Source of the DNA: an uncultured Anaerofilum sp.
Lineage (GTDB): Bacteria; Bacillota; Clostridia; Oscillospirales; Ruminococcaceae
Direction: 5' to 3'
NCBI GenBank assembly: GCA_944385945.1
Contig: CALWZD010000123.1
Location: 1 to 64,000, forward strand
Length of the DNA stretch: 64,000 bases
A program made the translations under genes and the position numbers. Position 1 is the first letter of the stretch. Every line of letters begins with the position of its first letter. Below are positions 1 through 7,757 of this stretch, one piece after another. Below the pieces are notes generated by a model. The model was given only the letters and a program-made list of their open reading frames with translations, did not search any database and was not told where the DNA came from.

Positions 1-5
1 TATAA

Positions 6-39
6 CAACAAAAAAGCCACCAGTCAAAAGACTGATGGC
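6..39 (-). terminator. Rho-independent terminator of tRNA-Pro
   Basis: On the minus strand a 10-bp stem (GCCATCAGTC / GACTGGTGGC, one G-T pair) closes a TTTT loop and is followed by a run of six T. It lies 2 bp beyond the CCA end of the tRNA gene. Confidence 0.85.
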
Positions 40-41
40 TT

Positions 42-118
42 TGGTCCGAGTGGCGAGAGTCGAACTCACGGCCTCTTGAACCCCATTCAAGCGCGCTACC
101 AAACTGCGCTACACCCGG
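42..118 (-). tRNA. tRNA-Pro (anticodon GGG), CCA encoded
   Basis: The minus strand folds into a 77-nt cloverleaf. The acceptor pairs CCGGGTG with CACTCGG, the D stem is GCGC/GCGC, the anticodon stem is CTTGA/TCAAG with loop ATGGGGT, and the T stem is GTGAG/CTCGC with a TTCGACT loop. The loop centre gives anticodon GGG, which reads CCC and CCU proline codons. Discriminator A and a genomic CCA follow. A consensus promoter lies just upstream and a terminator just downstream, so it is a single-gene unit. The same tRNA is the predicted ligand of the T-box at 47677-47931. Confidence 0.95.
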
Positions 119-130
119 ACAACGATAATT

Positions 131-159
131 ATTATACTGTATTCGTCGTGGTTTGTCAA
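131..159 (-). promoter_or_regulatory. Sigma-A promoter of tRNA-Pro
   Basis: Perfect consensus on the minus strand: TTGACA (154-159), a 17-bp spacer and TATAAT (131-136), ending 12 bp before the mature tRNA 5' end. The -35 box begins 9 bp after the stop codon of the mglC remnant. Confidence 0.9.
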
Positions 160-168
160 GGTGTTTTT

Positions 169-288
169 TCAATTTTTTCTGTTTTGCAACATGATAATGA
201 TAAGTGCGTTATTCAGCAGAAAATTTCCGATTTTTTTAGCATCCAGTTTTTCCGTTGCCGCAACCGGTGTTTTTGTCTGATTACTCAT
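169..288 (-). pseudogene. Truncated galactose/methylgalactoside permease (MglC remnant)
   Basis: A 39-codon reading frame starts at ATG 288 behind a strong AAGGAGG site, 15 bp after the stop of the mglA-like gene, where mglC sits in mglBAC operons. It keeps the soluble N-terminus and the start of the first membrane helix (NNALIIIM), then runs into unrelated sequence and a TGA. Normal MglC is roughly 330-350 residues with about ten membrane helices, so more than 85 percent is missing. The break lies at about 180-195, immediately before the tRNA-Pro promoter. No continuation of the permease appears in any frame. The ribosome site and start are intact, so the loss looks like a deletion rather than a point change. 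An assembly chimera is the main alternative. Confidence 0.7.
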
Positions 289-303
289 AGAACGCTCCTC
301 CTT

Positions 304-1801
304 TTATACATATTTTGCCGCCAAAGTCAAAATTTCTTCTTGGGTAGCGGTTTTTGCATCCACTTCGCCTGCCACCCTGCCGCCGGACATGACCAAAATA
401 CGGTCGCATACGCCCAGCAGCTCGGGCATTTCGGAAGAAACCATGATGACACCCTTGCCTTGGTTTGCAAGGTCGATAATCAGCTGATAGATCTCAAATT
501 TTGCACCAACGTCGATACCACGGGTCGGCTCGTCCAACAGCAGAATTTCAGGTTTGGTCAGTAGCCATCGTCCGATGATGACCTTTTGCTGATTACCGCC
601 CGAAAGCGAGCGAATCTGGGTATGTTGACCGGGCGTTTTGATGTGCATTGCCTGAATCGCCCAATCGGTGCCTTTGCGCATTTTTTGTCGTTCAAACAAA
701 ACTTGAAATCCAGATAGTCGTTCAAATTCGAAATAACGGTGTTCTCTTTGATGTCCCGAATGCCAAAAATACCTGTGGCACGGCGTTCTTCGGTGAGCAA
801 TGCGAACCCGTTTTTGATCGACTCCCGTGGGTTTTTGTTATTGATTTGTTTACCGTGCAAAGTGATGGTGCCGTTTTCCTTGGTCATTACACCAAACAGA
901 TTTTCCAATACTTCAGTTCTTCCCGAACCGTCCAGACCCGCAATGCCCAAAATCTCGCTTTGCGTAACTGGAAAGTAGCATCTTTCAGACGTGTATATTT
1001 GCCCGAAAGATTTTTTACGTCCAAAATCACTTCTTGCGGTGTATTGGTTTTTTCGGGGAAACGGTTGGTCAGTTCACGTCCAACCATCAAGCGGATGATC
1101 TCGTCCATATCCAACTCGCTTGCGGGTTTCGTGGCTACCCATTGCCCATCACGCATGATGGCAACATCATCGCTGATACGCAAAATTTCTTCCATTTTGT
1201 GAGAAATATAAATAATTCCGCATCCCTTATCACGCAGCATATTGATGATGCGGAAAAGATGTTCTACTTCAGTTTCGGTAAGAGAAGACGTCGGTTCGTC
1301 GAATACGATGATTTTTGAATCGTAGGAAACCGCTTTGGCAATTTCCACCATCTGCCGCTGAGAAACCGGCAGACTGGACATGATCGCTTTTGGATTGACG
1401 GTAACGCCGAGCGTGTCGAAGATCTCTCGTGTTTTTTTCGCCATTCCTGCTTCGTCGACCATAATTTTTGCAATTTTGGGATAACGTCCCAGCCAAAGGT
1501 TATCTTGTACGCTGCGGGTCAGTGCCTGATTCAATTCCTGATGCACCATTGCAACGCCATTTTCCAAAGCATCTTTTGAGTTGTGAAATTCTACTTCTTT
1601 CCCATCCAAGATCACGGTGCCCTCGTCACGGTGATAGATACCAAACAGGCATTTCATCAAAGTGGATTTTCCTGCACCGTTTTCGCCCATCAGTGCGTGT
1701 ACCGTGCCACGGCGTACAGTCAGGTTGACCTTATCCAGTGCTTTTACGCCGGGAAAAGACTTGCTGATGCCCTTCATTTCGAGCAATGCAGACTGTTGCA
1801 T
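304..1801 (-). pseudogene. mglA: Sugar ABC transporter ATPase, MglA-type (two frameshifts)
   Basis: A tandem ATP-binding protein of the CUT2 class (MglA/RbsA), about 499 residues once repaired, powering import of galactose/glucose-type monosaccharides. The start is ATG 1801 behind GGAGGAATCCT. The first ABC domain has Walker A (GENGAGKST) near residue 42. The second has a signature SLSGGNQQK and Walker [18 protein letters not shown] near the C-terminus. The frame breaks twice. Near 958 one G appears missing (AAAGCGAG for AAAGGCGAG), and at 681-686 an A7 run appears as A6 on the coding strand. Adding one base at each point restores an uninterrupted MglA sequence. It lies between mglB and the mglC remnant, so even a repaired gene would lack its permease partner here. 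Confidence 0.85.
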
Positions 1802-1883
1802 AGGATTCCTCCTTTCTTTTTCACGTGGATTCACCTTCGGAACCACACCAAAAGCCTGAAACACCCTGTGCTTGTTTCAGGGG

Positions 1884-1913
1884 AAAACGAGGCTGCCGAA
1901 AGGGGCAGCCTCG
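1884..1913 (-). terminator. Hairpin between mglB and mglA (attenuator-like)
   Basis: On the minus strand CGAGGCTGCC pairs with GGCAGCCTCG (1888-1913), followed by TTTTCCCC. Placed right after the binding-protein gene, it probably lets mglB be expressed above mglA. A second short inverted repeat (CTGAAACA / TGTTTCAG) follows at about 1856-1880. Confidence 0.7.
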
Positions 1914-1925
1914 CTGTAAATCGCA

Positions 1926-3082
1926 TTAGCACTCGGAAGTTGCGTTGTACATCTGATACGGAACACGAATCTTTGCAACGTCAGAGTCTACAACGAACTG
2001 GTCGGTGTTTGCCATAAGCTCTGCATCACCCTGTACATTCTCGACCAAGGTGGTAATGGTAGCTGCCATACCTACTGCATCCTGCTTGATGGAGCCTGCC
2101 ATGTTGCCGGCTTTGATGAGAGCCTTGGCGGAATCGGTAGCGTCAACGCCGAATACAGGGATGATGGTGCTGCCTTCGCCCTTGTTGTAGCCAACATTCT
2201 GCAATGCGGAAATAGCACCTTCTGCCATGCTGTCGTTGTTGCAGATGATCAGTTCGACCATATTGTTGTTGTCTTTGTTGTAAGAGCCGAGCAGAGAAAC
2301 CATGTAGTCGTTTGCAGCCTGTGCAGACCACTTGCCGGCGGCATCTACCAAGTATTTTGTGCTTGCTTTGCTGTCGTAGTATTTCAAAGCGGGCTTGCCT
2401 GCTTCGGTCAAAATAGCATCGGCATCCTCAACTGCAAACTGGGTGCGAGCCTCTGCCTCTGCGTTGCCCTCCTGTCCTTTGAACACAACGTACGAAATCT
2501 CGCCATCGCCGTTCAGGTCTACGGTATCATAGTTTTCCAGCAGATAATTGCCGATCATCTCGCCCTGCATATGACCTGCATCGGGAGCGTTGGTACCAAC
2601 GAAAGCACATTTCTCGTAGCTGTTGATAACGTCATTATCGGCAACCTCACGGTTGAAGAAGATTACAGGAATATCCGCTGCACGGGCTGCTTCTACGATG
2701 TCCTTTGCAGGGTCGGAGGTGGAAGTTTCAACAATGTTCACGATCAAAAGGTCGGTGCCACGTGCGATGGCTGTTTTACCTGATCGGTCTGGGTGGGCTG
2801 TGAACCGGCAGCGTCCCAGTTTTCGGGCTTAATGCCAAGCTCGCCCAGCTGGGTGTCCATCGAACTGCGAACACTGGAAATATAAATATCCGAGAAGTCG
2901 TAATAGAATACGTCTACTTTCATTTCTTCGCCGGTAGGGGTTTTCTCGGTGCTTTCAGTCTGAGTAGAGCCGGACGTGGAACCCGAAGCAGAACCACTCG
3001 AACTTGCTGCGGTACCACCACAACCTGCCAATACGCCCAATGCCATTACAGTTGCAAGACCCATTGCCAATTTCTTTTTCAT
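1926..3082 (-). pseudogene. mglB: Galactose/glucose-binding lipoprotein, MglB-type (frameshifted)
   Basis: A periplasmic-binding-protein-like lipoprotein of about 385 residues after repair. ATG 3082 follows AAGGAGG. The N-terminus is a signal peptide with lipobox LAGCG, then a Ser/Thr/Gly-rich linker. The EF-hand-like loop DLNGDGEIS is the calcium site typical of E. coli-type glucose/galactose-binding protein, and FGVDATDSA plus NNDSMAEGA match its sugar-binding loops, which is why I choose MglB over RbsB. The frame breaks near 2775, where GTAAAACAGCC should read GTAAAAACAGCC to give VKTAIARGTD. That is a one-base loss in an A run. It is the first gene of the mglB-mglA-mglC' operon. Confidence 0.85.
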
Positions 3083-3367
3083 CGCTTTTTCCTCCTTAAA
3101 ATGAGTGTTTGTGCCGGAGGAGCCTCTCCGATTTTCGCTCCGGCAATACAGATACTAAAAATTGTTTTTCTCTTTCAAGCGGCCGTTGTTTGATGGTTTC
3201 ATTATATCCACCAATAAAGTGAAATTCGATAGAAAAATCTTTGGTGATATAGCAAAATCATTTGATAAACTTGGTTTTCAAAGAAAAATTTTCCTGGTTT
3301 TGGCAATAATGCACAAAGCCTTTTCCATACAGCAAAAACATAACGTTAAAATGTAATTTTTCTGTAA
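3083..3367 (-). promoter_or_regulatory. Intergenic region upstream of mglB
   Basis: No gene is visible in the nearly 400 bp between mglB and the upstream regulator gene. The side proximal to the regulator holds that gene's terminator. A TATAAT lies on the minus strand at 3201-3206 about 120 bp before mglB and is the best -10 candidate, but no good -35 box pairs with it. The rest is AT-rich. Confidence 0.4.
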
Positions 3368-3410
3368 TAAAAAATCCCACACACAGAAGATCGTTCTTCC
3401 GTATGTGGGA
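3368..3410 (-). terminator. Terminator of the GntR-family gene
   Basis: A long imperfect stem (TCCCACA...TGTGGGA outer pairs, 3375-3410) is followed on the minus strand by ATTTTTTATTA. It separates the regulator gene from the mgl operon. Confidence 0.75.
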
Positions 3411-3479
3411 AAGGGCTTGCATATTTTATACGATTTGCTGTTAGTCATGCGCTGTGATAAGATTATCGTTTGAAATACG

Positions 3480-4154
3480 TTATGCAAAATAGGCAGGGTA
3501 TCTCTCTCTCAGCTGGTGTTCATCAATTTTGTAACGTGCCAAATGTTGTTTCATATACTCCATTGCCTGCTGACTGTTTTTTTGAGAAATCGCCTGTAAA
3601 ATCTGTTCGTGGTCTTGCACCATTTTCAAATTTTTTACGGTGAACAGCGACATACTCCGCACACGGTCAAAGTGGATGGAGATACTTTTCATCATAGTGT
3701 ATAGCTGATTTTTGTTGGCGATTTGGAACAGCTTGGCATGGAACTCCTCGTCCAGCGAAAACAGCTCGCCAAAATGCTGGTTTTCCAAGCAAAATTTTTG
3801 CATATGTACATTTTTTTGCAAAGCAAGCAGTTGCTGTTCGTCTGCCGTTTCGCACACAAGCTGCACCACTGCACATTCCAGTATCTCCCGCAAAAAACGG
3901 GCTTCTTCCACCAATTTGTAATCTACCAGTGCAATGGTACTGCGTTTTTGCGGTGCAACCTGAACGATGTTTATCTTTGCCAGTTCGATGAGTGCTTCAC
4001 GCACAGGCGTGCGGGAAATCCCCATTGCCGCTGCCAGTTCATTTTCACTCACCTGACTTCCTGGCTCGAGTGTGAGCGAAATAATATTTTCACGCAAGGT
4101 CCGCAACGCATATTCCCGTCCGGTTTCACGTGGAAATCGCTGTAAAATTTTCAT
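3480..4154 (-). CDS. GntR-family transcriptional regulator, FadR/FCD subfamily
   Basis: A 224-residue DNA-binding regulator with two domains. An N-terminal winged helix (residues about 10-75, with ELAAAMGISRTPVREAL as the recognition segment) is followed by an all-helical FCD ligand domain (about 80-215). Asp135, His139, His182 and a later His are placed as in the metal/ligand pocket of FCD proteins. This subfamily, which includes UxuR, ExuR and FadR, often senses hexuronates or other carboxylates. A GTATAC-centred near-palindrome overlaps the promoter of uxuA 4.7 kb away, so control of the uxu genes is plausible. Control of mgl is the other option. It is transcribed alone and closed by a hairpin terminator. 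The ligand is not proven from sequence. Confidence 0.88.
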   Translation of the reverse strand: MKILQRFPRETGREYALRTLRENIISLTLEPGSQVSENELAAAMGISRTPVREALIELAKINIVQVAPQKRSTIALVDYKLVEEARFLREILECAVVQLVCETADEQQLLALQKNVHMQKFCLENQHFGELFSLDEEFHAKLFQIANKNQLYTMMKSISIHFDRVRSMSLFTVKNLKMVQDHEQILQAISQKNSQQAMEYMKQHLARYKIDEHQLRERYPAYFA

Positions 4155-4177
4155 CTTCTCCTTATGTCCTCCTTGAG

Positions 4178-4206
4178 ATTATACTGTGATACAGCATCTT
4201 CAACAC
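4178..4206 (-). promoter_or_regulatory. Candidate promoter and operator of the GntR gene
   Basis: TATAAT (4178-4183 on the minus strand) abuts an 11-bp palindrome CTGTGATACAG (4184-4194) that fills most of the spacer. The -35 region (GTGTTG, 4201-4206) is poor. The palindrome could be an autoregulatory operator. Confidence 0.4.
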
Positions 4207-4331
4207 TTTTATAATAAATAACAATGTGCTACAATGCAAATAAAATTTTTTCTCCTGTGAATAGATTTTGTTTTTCCAGTCGTATTGTAGGTGAAATCGC
4301 TCATACGAGCAAACATCAGGAGGTATTTTTT

Positions 4332-4640
4332 ATGAAAAAATTAACACTTGCAATCGCCGTGACCGCTTCTGTCCTTATTTTGAGCGCAACCAGTGCATTT
4401 GCTGCAAATAACTTTTCCGGACAAAATTTTGTAGACCAAAATATGGACGGTATCTGTGATAATTGCACCGGTACCGGCAAAGGTAACGGCTTGATCGACG
4501 CCGACGGTGACGGCGTTTGTGACAACTACACCGGTACCGGCAAAGGTAACGGCTTTACCGACACCGACGGTGACGGCGTTTGTGACAATCAACTCCGTCC
4601 CCAAAACGGAACCGGAAAGCAATTTGGCAGAAACCGCTAA
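4332..4640 (+). CDS. Small secreted protein with DGDG calcium-type repeats
   Basis: A 102-residue exported protein. ATG 4332 follows CAGGAGG at good spacing, and the N-terminus is a clear signal peptide ending AFA-ANN. The mature part holds three copies of a unit built on D-x-DGDGVCDN followed by TGTGKGNG. Two nearly identical copies give a 63-bp (21-residue) DNA period from about 4467. The D-x-D-G-D-G core is a calcium-binding loop like those in dockerins and thrombospondin type 3 repeats, and each copy also carries one cysteine. It is the first gene of an apparent three-gene unit with an ECF sigma and an RsgI-like anti-sigma factor, 18 bp upstream of the sigma gene. The function is unknown. 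A secreted ligand or sensor protein of the sigma system, or a cell-wall protein under its control, would fit. Confidence 0.8.
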   Translation: MKKLTLAIAVTASVLILSATSAFAANNFSGQNFVDQNMDGICDNCTGTGKGNGLIDADGDGVCDNYTGTGKGNGFTDTDGDGVCDNQLRPQNGTGKQFGRNR

Positions 4641-4658
4641 AATGACGGGAATGATTTT

Positions 4659-5141
4659 ATGCGCAGTGAACAAGACGTAAACCGAGCCATCGAACAATAT
4701 GCCGATACGGTAAAGCGTGTTTGTTTCATTCATTTAAAAAACCATGCAGACACCGACGACATCTTTCAAACCGTCTTTTTGAAATATGCCCTCAGTTCCC
4801 GCTCGTTCGAAAGTGCCGAACACGAGAAAGCATGGCTGATTCGGGTAACGATCAACGCTTGCAAAGACCTGCTGAAAAGCTTTTTTCGCAGCCGAACGGT
4901 TTCGTTGGAACAGGTGAAAGAGCAAACCACCACCTTATCCGACACCGACAACGATGTTTTACAGGCGGTGTTGAAACTACCCGAAAAATACCGCAGAGTC
5001 ATCTATCTGCACTATTACGAAGGCTATACTGCACCGCAGATCGCAACGATTTTAAACAAAAACGTCAACACGATCTATACCGATATCCTGCGGGCACGGA
5101 AGATGCTGAAACAAGAACTGGGAGGTGAGCTAGATGACTGA
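4659..5141 (+). CDS. ECF-type RNA polymerase sigma factor
   Basis: A 160-residue sigma-70 family protein with only regions 2 and 4. Region 2 spans about residues 10-75, including DTDDIFQTVFLKY. Region 4 spans about 100-155, with LPEKYRRVIYLHYYEGYTA and a helix-turn-helix at APQIATILNKNVNTIYTDI. It directs core polymerase to a small regulon and is expected to be held inactive by the membrane protein encoded next. Its stop codon overlaps the anti-sigma start by 8 bp, the usual mark of translational coupling for such pairs. The ribosome site is weak (GGGAATG). The regulon probably includes this operon itself, but I could not identify a convincing ECF promoter. Confidence 0.9.
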   Translation: MRSEQDVNRAIEQYADTVKRVCFIHLKNHADTDDIFQTVFLKYALSSRSFESAEHEKAWLIRVTINACKDLLKSFFRSRTVSLEQVKEQTTTLSDTDNDVLQAVLKLPEKYRRVIYLHYYEGYTAPQIATILNKNVNTIYTDILRARKMLKQELGGELDD

Positions 5142-5871
5142 CCAATTAAAACACGCATTCGACTCCATTCATGCCGACGAGCAGTTGAAAGCCACCACGA
5201 AAGATTCGGTCTTCCGTCAGATGCGACGGAGCCAGCGACCGCCTGTTTTGTTTGGTCGGCGAACTTTGCAAGCGGTGTGTGTATGTATGCTTCTTTTTAT
5301 CATCGGCGGGGTATCTGTTTACTTCAGCCCCACCACCCTTGTAAGCATCGACATCAATCCTTCGGTCGAATTGAAAATCAATCGCTTCGATACAGTCATC
5401 GGAATCGAAAGTTTCAATTCGGACGGGCAAGCTTTGATGCAAACGGTCGACGTACTGTACCAACCGTATTCAGAAGCCATCGACCAAATCATCGCAAGTG
5501 AAACGGTCAGCACCTGCTTGTCGGAAAACGAACTGCTTTCGATCGCTGTTATCAAATTAGACGAACAACAGGGGGACTCGATTTTACAGTATATCACCAC
5601 CGCTACTGCGCAACACAAAAACGCCTATTGCTACGCACTGAACAAAGAGCAGGTTTCCGAAGCGCACACGTTGGGGCTTTCTTACGGAAAATACAACGCC
5701 TTTTTACAGCTTCAGCAATACGATGCCACCATCACGCCCGAACAGGTCAGCCAGATGACCATGCGAGAGATCCGAACACTGCTTTTTGAATTTTTCGACA
5801 CCGAAAGTGCCACACAAGCGAACCGACCGCACAACGGAAACGGAAATCGCTACGGAAAAGGAAACAACTGA
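5134..5871 (+). CDS. Membrane anti-sigma factor, RsgI-like
   Basis: A 245-residue single-pass membrane protein. The cytoplasmic N-terminus (about 1-43) would bind the sigma factor, residues about 46-65 form one membrane helix, and the outside part begins with SIDINPSVELKINRFDTV. That motif is typical of the conserved segment after the membrane helix in RsgI-family anti-sigma-I factors. In Clostridium thermocellum, RsgI proteins end in carbohydrate-binding or hydrolase domains. Here the outside part ends instead in a short NGNGNRYGKGNN tail, whose Gly-Asn-Gly/Lys-Gly-Asn pattern resembles the TGTGKGNG linkers of the secreted protein at 4332. It overlaps the sigma gene by 8 bp and is followed by a terminator. 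The trigger is unknown. Confidence 0.82.
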   Translation: MTDQLKHAFDSIHADEQLKATTKDSVFRQMRRSQRPPVLFGRRTLQAVCVCMLLFIIGGVSVYFSPTTLVSIDINPSVELKINRFDTVIGIESFNSDGQALMQTVDVLYQPYSEAIDQIIASETVSTCLSENELLSIAVIKLDEQQGDSILQYITTATAQHKNAYCYALNKEQVSEAHTLGLSYGKYNAFLQLQQYDATITPEQVSQMTMREIRTLLFEFFDTESATQANRPHNGNGNRYGKGNN

Positions 5872-5880
5872 CCGAAAAGA

Positions 5881-5917
5881 CAGCCCCCTTTCTCAATCGG
5901 AAAGGCGGCTGCCTTTT
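5881..5917 (+). terminator. Terminator of the sigma/anti-sigma operon
   Basis: CAGCCCCCTTT pairs with AAAGGCGGCTG around a short loop and is followed by CCTTTT on the plus strand, 9 bp after the anti-sigma stop. Confidence 0.65.
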
Positions 5918-5928
5918 CGGGATTCCCC

Positions 5929-6051
5929 CCTCATCAGTCACGCTTTGCGTGACAGCTTCCCCCCAGGGGGAAGCCAAAAAACGAATGCTGTTTTGCCAAA
6001 TAAAAAGCCTTCCCCTTGCGGGGAAGGTTGCTGCGCAGCAGCCGGATGAGG
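5929..6051 (-). repeat. Palindromic intergenic repeat (MITE-like)
   Basis: A 123-bp element bounded by inverted CCTCATC / GATGAGG ends. It contains a series of hairpins: GTCACGC-TTT-GCGTGAC, GCTTCCCCC/GGGGGAAGC, CCTTCCCC-TTGC-GGGGAAGG, and GCTGCGCAGC. It fills most of the gap between two convergent operons. Elements of this make-up are, to my knowledge, common between genes in gut Oscillospiraceae. There is no coding sequence inside. Confidence 0.65.
6001..6027 (-). terminator. Likely terminator of uxuB within the repeat
   Basis: On the minus strand CCTTCCCC-GCAA-GGGGAAGG is followed by CTTTTTATTT. The intergenic repeat therefore seems to supply the end of the uxuA-uxuB transcript. Confidence 0.6.
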
Positions 6052-6119
6052 TGGAACAGCTGCGTTAGCGACTCAAAATAGGCGTTTTTGTTTCGTTGGC
6101 TCGTTAAATCTTCAAAAAA

Positions 6120-7739
6120 TCACGTTTCGGGCAGATATTTTTTCAGGGTCGCACGTACAGTCCCTTTTCCCTGCACCATTTCCCGCAGCATGGTCTTGAT
6201 TTTTTCGCCCAATCCCATCTTCATCAGGTCACAGCCAAATACCGTGGTATTCGACAGCACTGCATTCAGGCGATCGTCCACTGTTTCGGGCTTTCCAAAC
6301 TGCACTTGTGCCAGCTGTGCCTGCATGGTTTCCAACATTGGGTCGTTGCTGCATACCATCGGTTCGCCTTGGTCGTCTACTGCCAACAGATACCGCAGCC
6401 AACCTGCCAAAGCAAGCGGGATATAGGTCAAATCGGCTACATTCAGGGCAGGATTTGCCGCATATGCCTTGATGGTTTCGCCAAAGCGGATAGACACCTT
6501 TTGGCTGGTGTCGGTTGCGATACGCTGCGGTGCATCGGGAATATAGGGGTTGGGCAGACGCTGTTCCAGCACCTCTTTCAAGAACGCTTTGGGGCTGAGG
6601 ATCTCGGGATCGACTACCACCGGCAATCCCTCTTGGTAACCGATTTTTTCTACTAACGCTTTTAGCTGAGCATCCTGCATTTCGGCTGCAATAGAGGTAT
6701 ATCCCAGCAAACAACCGTATACTGCCAGTGCAGTGTGCAGCGGATTCAGACAAGTGGTGACCTTCATGCGCTCGGTGTCGTTGACCGTTTGGCGGTCGGT
6801 GAAGTAAACGCCCGCTTTTTCCAGTGCGGGTCGACCGTTGGGGAAACGGTCTTCGATGACCAGATATTCCGGCAGTTCGGCATTTACAAAGGGAGCGATG
6901 AAGGTATTGCGGGAGGTAACGATGGGCTGCATCTCCTCTACTCCGTCGGCTGCAAGCGTCTGCTGTACCACGTCGGCAGGGCGAGGGGTGATTTTGTCGA
7001 TCATCGACCACGGGAACGAAACAGCGGTTTCGTCTTGCAGCCAGCCAACAAATTCTGCGGTTACAAACCCTTTTTCCAGCCATTTCTCGGCAACTGTACA
7101 AATGCCTTGTTTCAGCTTTTCGCCGTTGTGGGAGCAGTTGTCCATGCTCACCATCGCCACCGGTACCCCACCTGCCTGAAAACGTTTATACAGCAGTGCA
7201 GTAACGACGCTCATTGCATGGGCGCATTGTTGGGGACCTTGTTCAAAATCCTGCATTGCCACCGGCAAAAATTCGCCTTGCATATTTTTCAGAGCGTAAC
7301 CCTTTTCGGTAATGGTAAAGCTGACCATCTGCAAACTGGGGCTGGTAAATGCCCGCTCCAACGCTGCCCAGTCCTCGGCAAAATCACGGCTTGCACGCAG
7401 CCCTTTCGTGACCGATGCGATCACCTGTTTGTCAAGTTGACCGTCAGGCTTCAGCCCAACCAACAAAGTAAGCGAATCGGACGGACGATAGATTTTGTCT
7501 ATGATGTCAAAATCAAAGGTATCGGCTGCCCATATGCCCTTTTCCGCCAATCCCTGATTCAGCAATTCCTGCTGCAACCGTGCCACATATCCACGAAAAA
7601 TATTTCCTGCTCCAAAGTGCAGCCAAATCGGTGCTTGCTCGGTAGCTTCTGCCACCTGTTGGGGCTGATAGGCAGGCAATGCGATATTGGCTTGTTTCCA
7701 TGCAGTTGTATCCTTTAAACCTTCGTAGGACAGTTTCAT
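6120..7739 (-). CDS. uxuB: Fructuronate reductase / mannitol dehydrogenase family
   Basis: A 539-residue NAD-dependent polyol dehydrogenase of the long-chain mannitol dehydrogenase family. It would reduce D-fructuronate to D-mannonate in the cytoplasm. The N-terminal dinucleotide fold has HFGAGNIFRG (residues 41-50). The conserved catalytic set K-x5-N-x2-H is seen in KVTTCLNPLH (Lys326, Asn332, His335), and SMIDKITPRP is also typical. The start ATG 7739 follows GGGAGGGAAG. The gene begins 18 bp after the mannonate dehydratase gene on the same strand. That favours UxuB (fructuronate reductase) over its close relative UxaB (tagaturonate reductase), which sequence alone does not separate well. 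Confidence 0.88.
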   Translation of the reverse strand: MKLSYEGLKDTTAWKQANIALPAYQPQQVAEATEQAPIWLHFGAGNIFRGYVARLQQELLNQGLAEKGIWAADTFDFDIIDKIYRPSDSLTLLVGLKPDGQLDKQVIASVTKGLRASRDFAEDWAALERAFTSPSLQMVSFTITEKGYALKNMQGEFLPVAMQDFEQGPQQCAHAMSVVTALLYKRFQAGGVPVAMVSMDNCSHNGEKLKQGICTVAEKWLEKGFVTAEFVGWLQDETAVSFPWSMIDKITPRPADVVQQTLAADGVEEMQPIVTSRNTFIAPFVNAELPEYLVIEDRFPNGRPALEKAGVYFTDRQTVNDTERMKVTTCLNPLHTALAVYGCLLGYTSIAAEMQDAQLKALVEKIGYQEGLPVVVDPEILSPKAFLKEVLEQRLPNPYIPDAPQRIATDTSQKVSIRFGETIKAYAANPALNVADLTYIPLALAGWLRYLLAVDDQGEPMVCSNDPMLETMQAQLAQVQFGKPETVDDRLNAVLSNTTVFGCDLMKMGLGEKIKTMLREMVQGKGTVRATLKKYLPET

Positions 7740-7757
7740 TTTCTTCCCTCCCAGATG

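Noticed and set aside
42..300. A tRNA-integrated mobile element next to tRNA-Pro.
   Set aside because: The break is at the tRNA 5' promoter side, not the 3' end used by most integrases. No integrase or repeated tRNA 3' segment is seen.
4467..4600. Tandem 63-bp repeats that could suggest a CRISPR-like array.
   Set aside because: They lie in frame within the DGDG protein gene, have no unique spacers, and code for a 21-residue peptide repeat.
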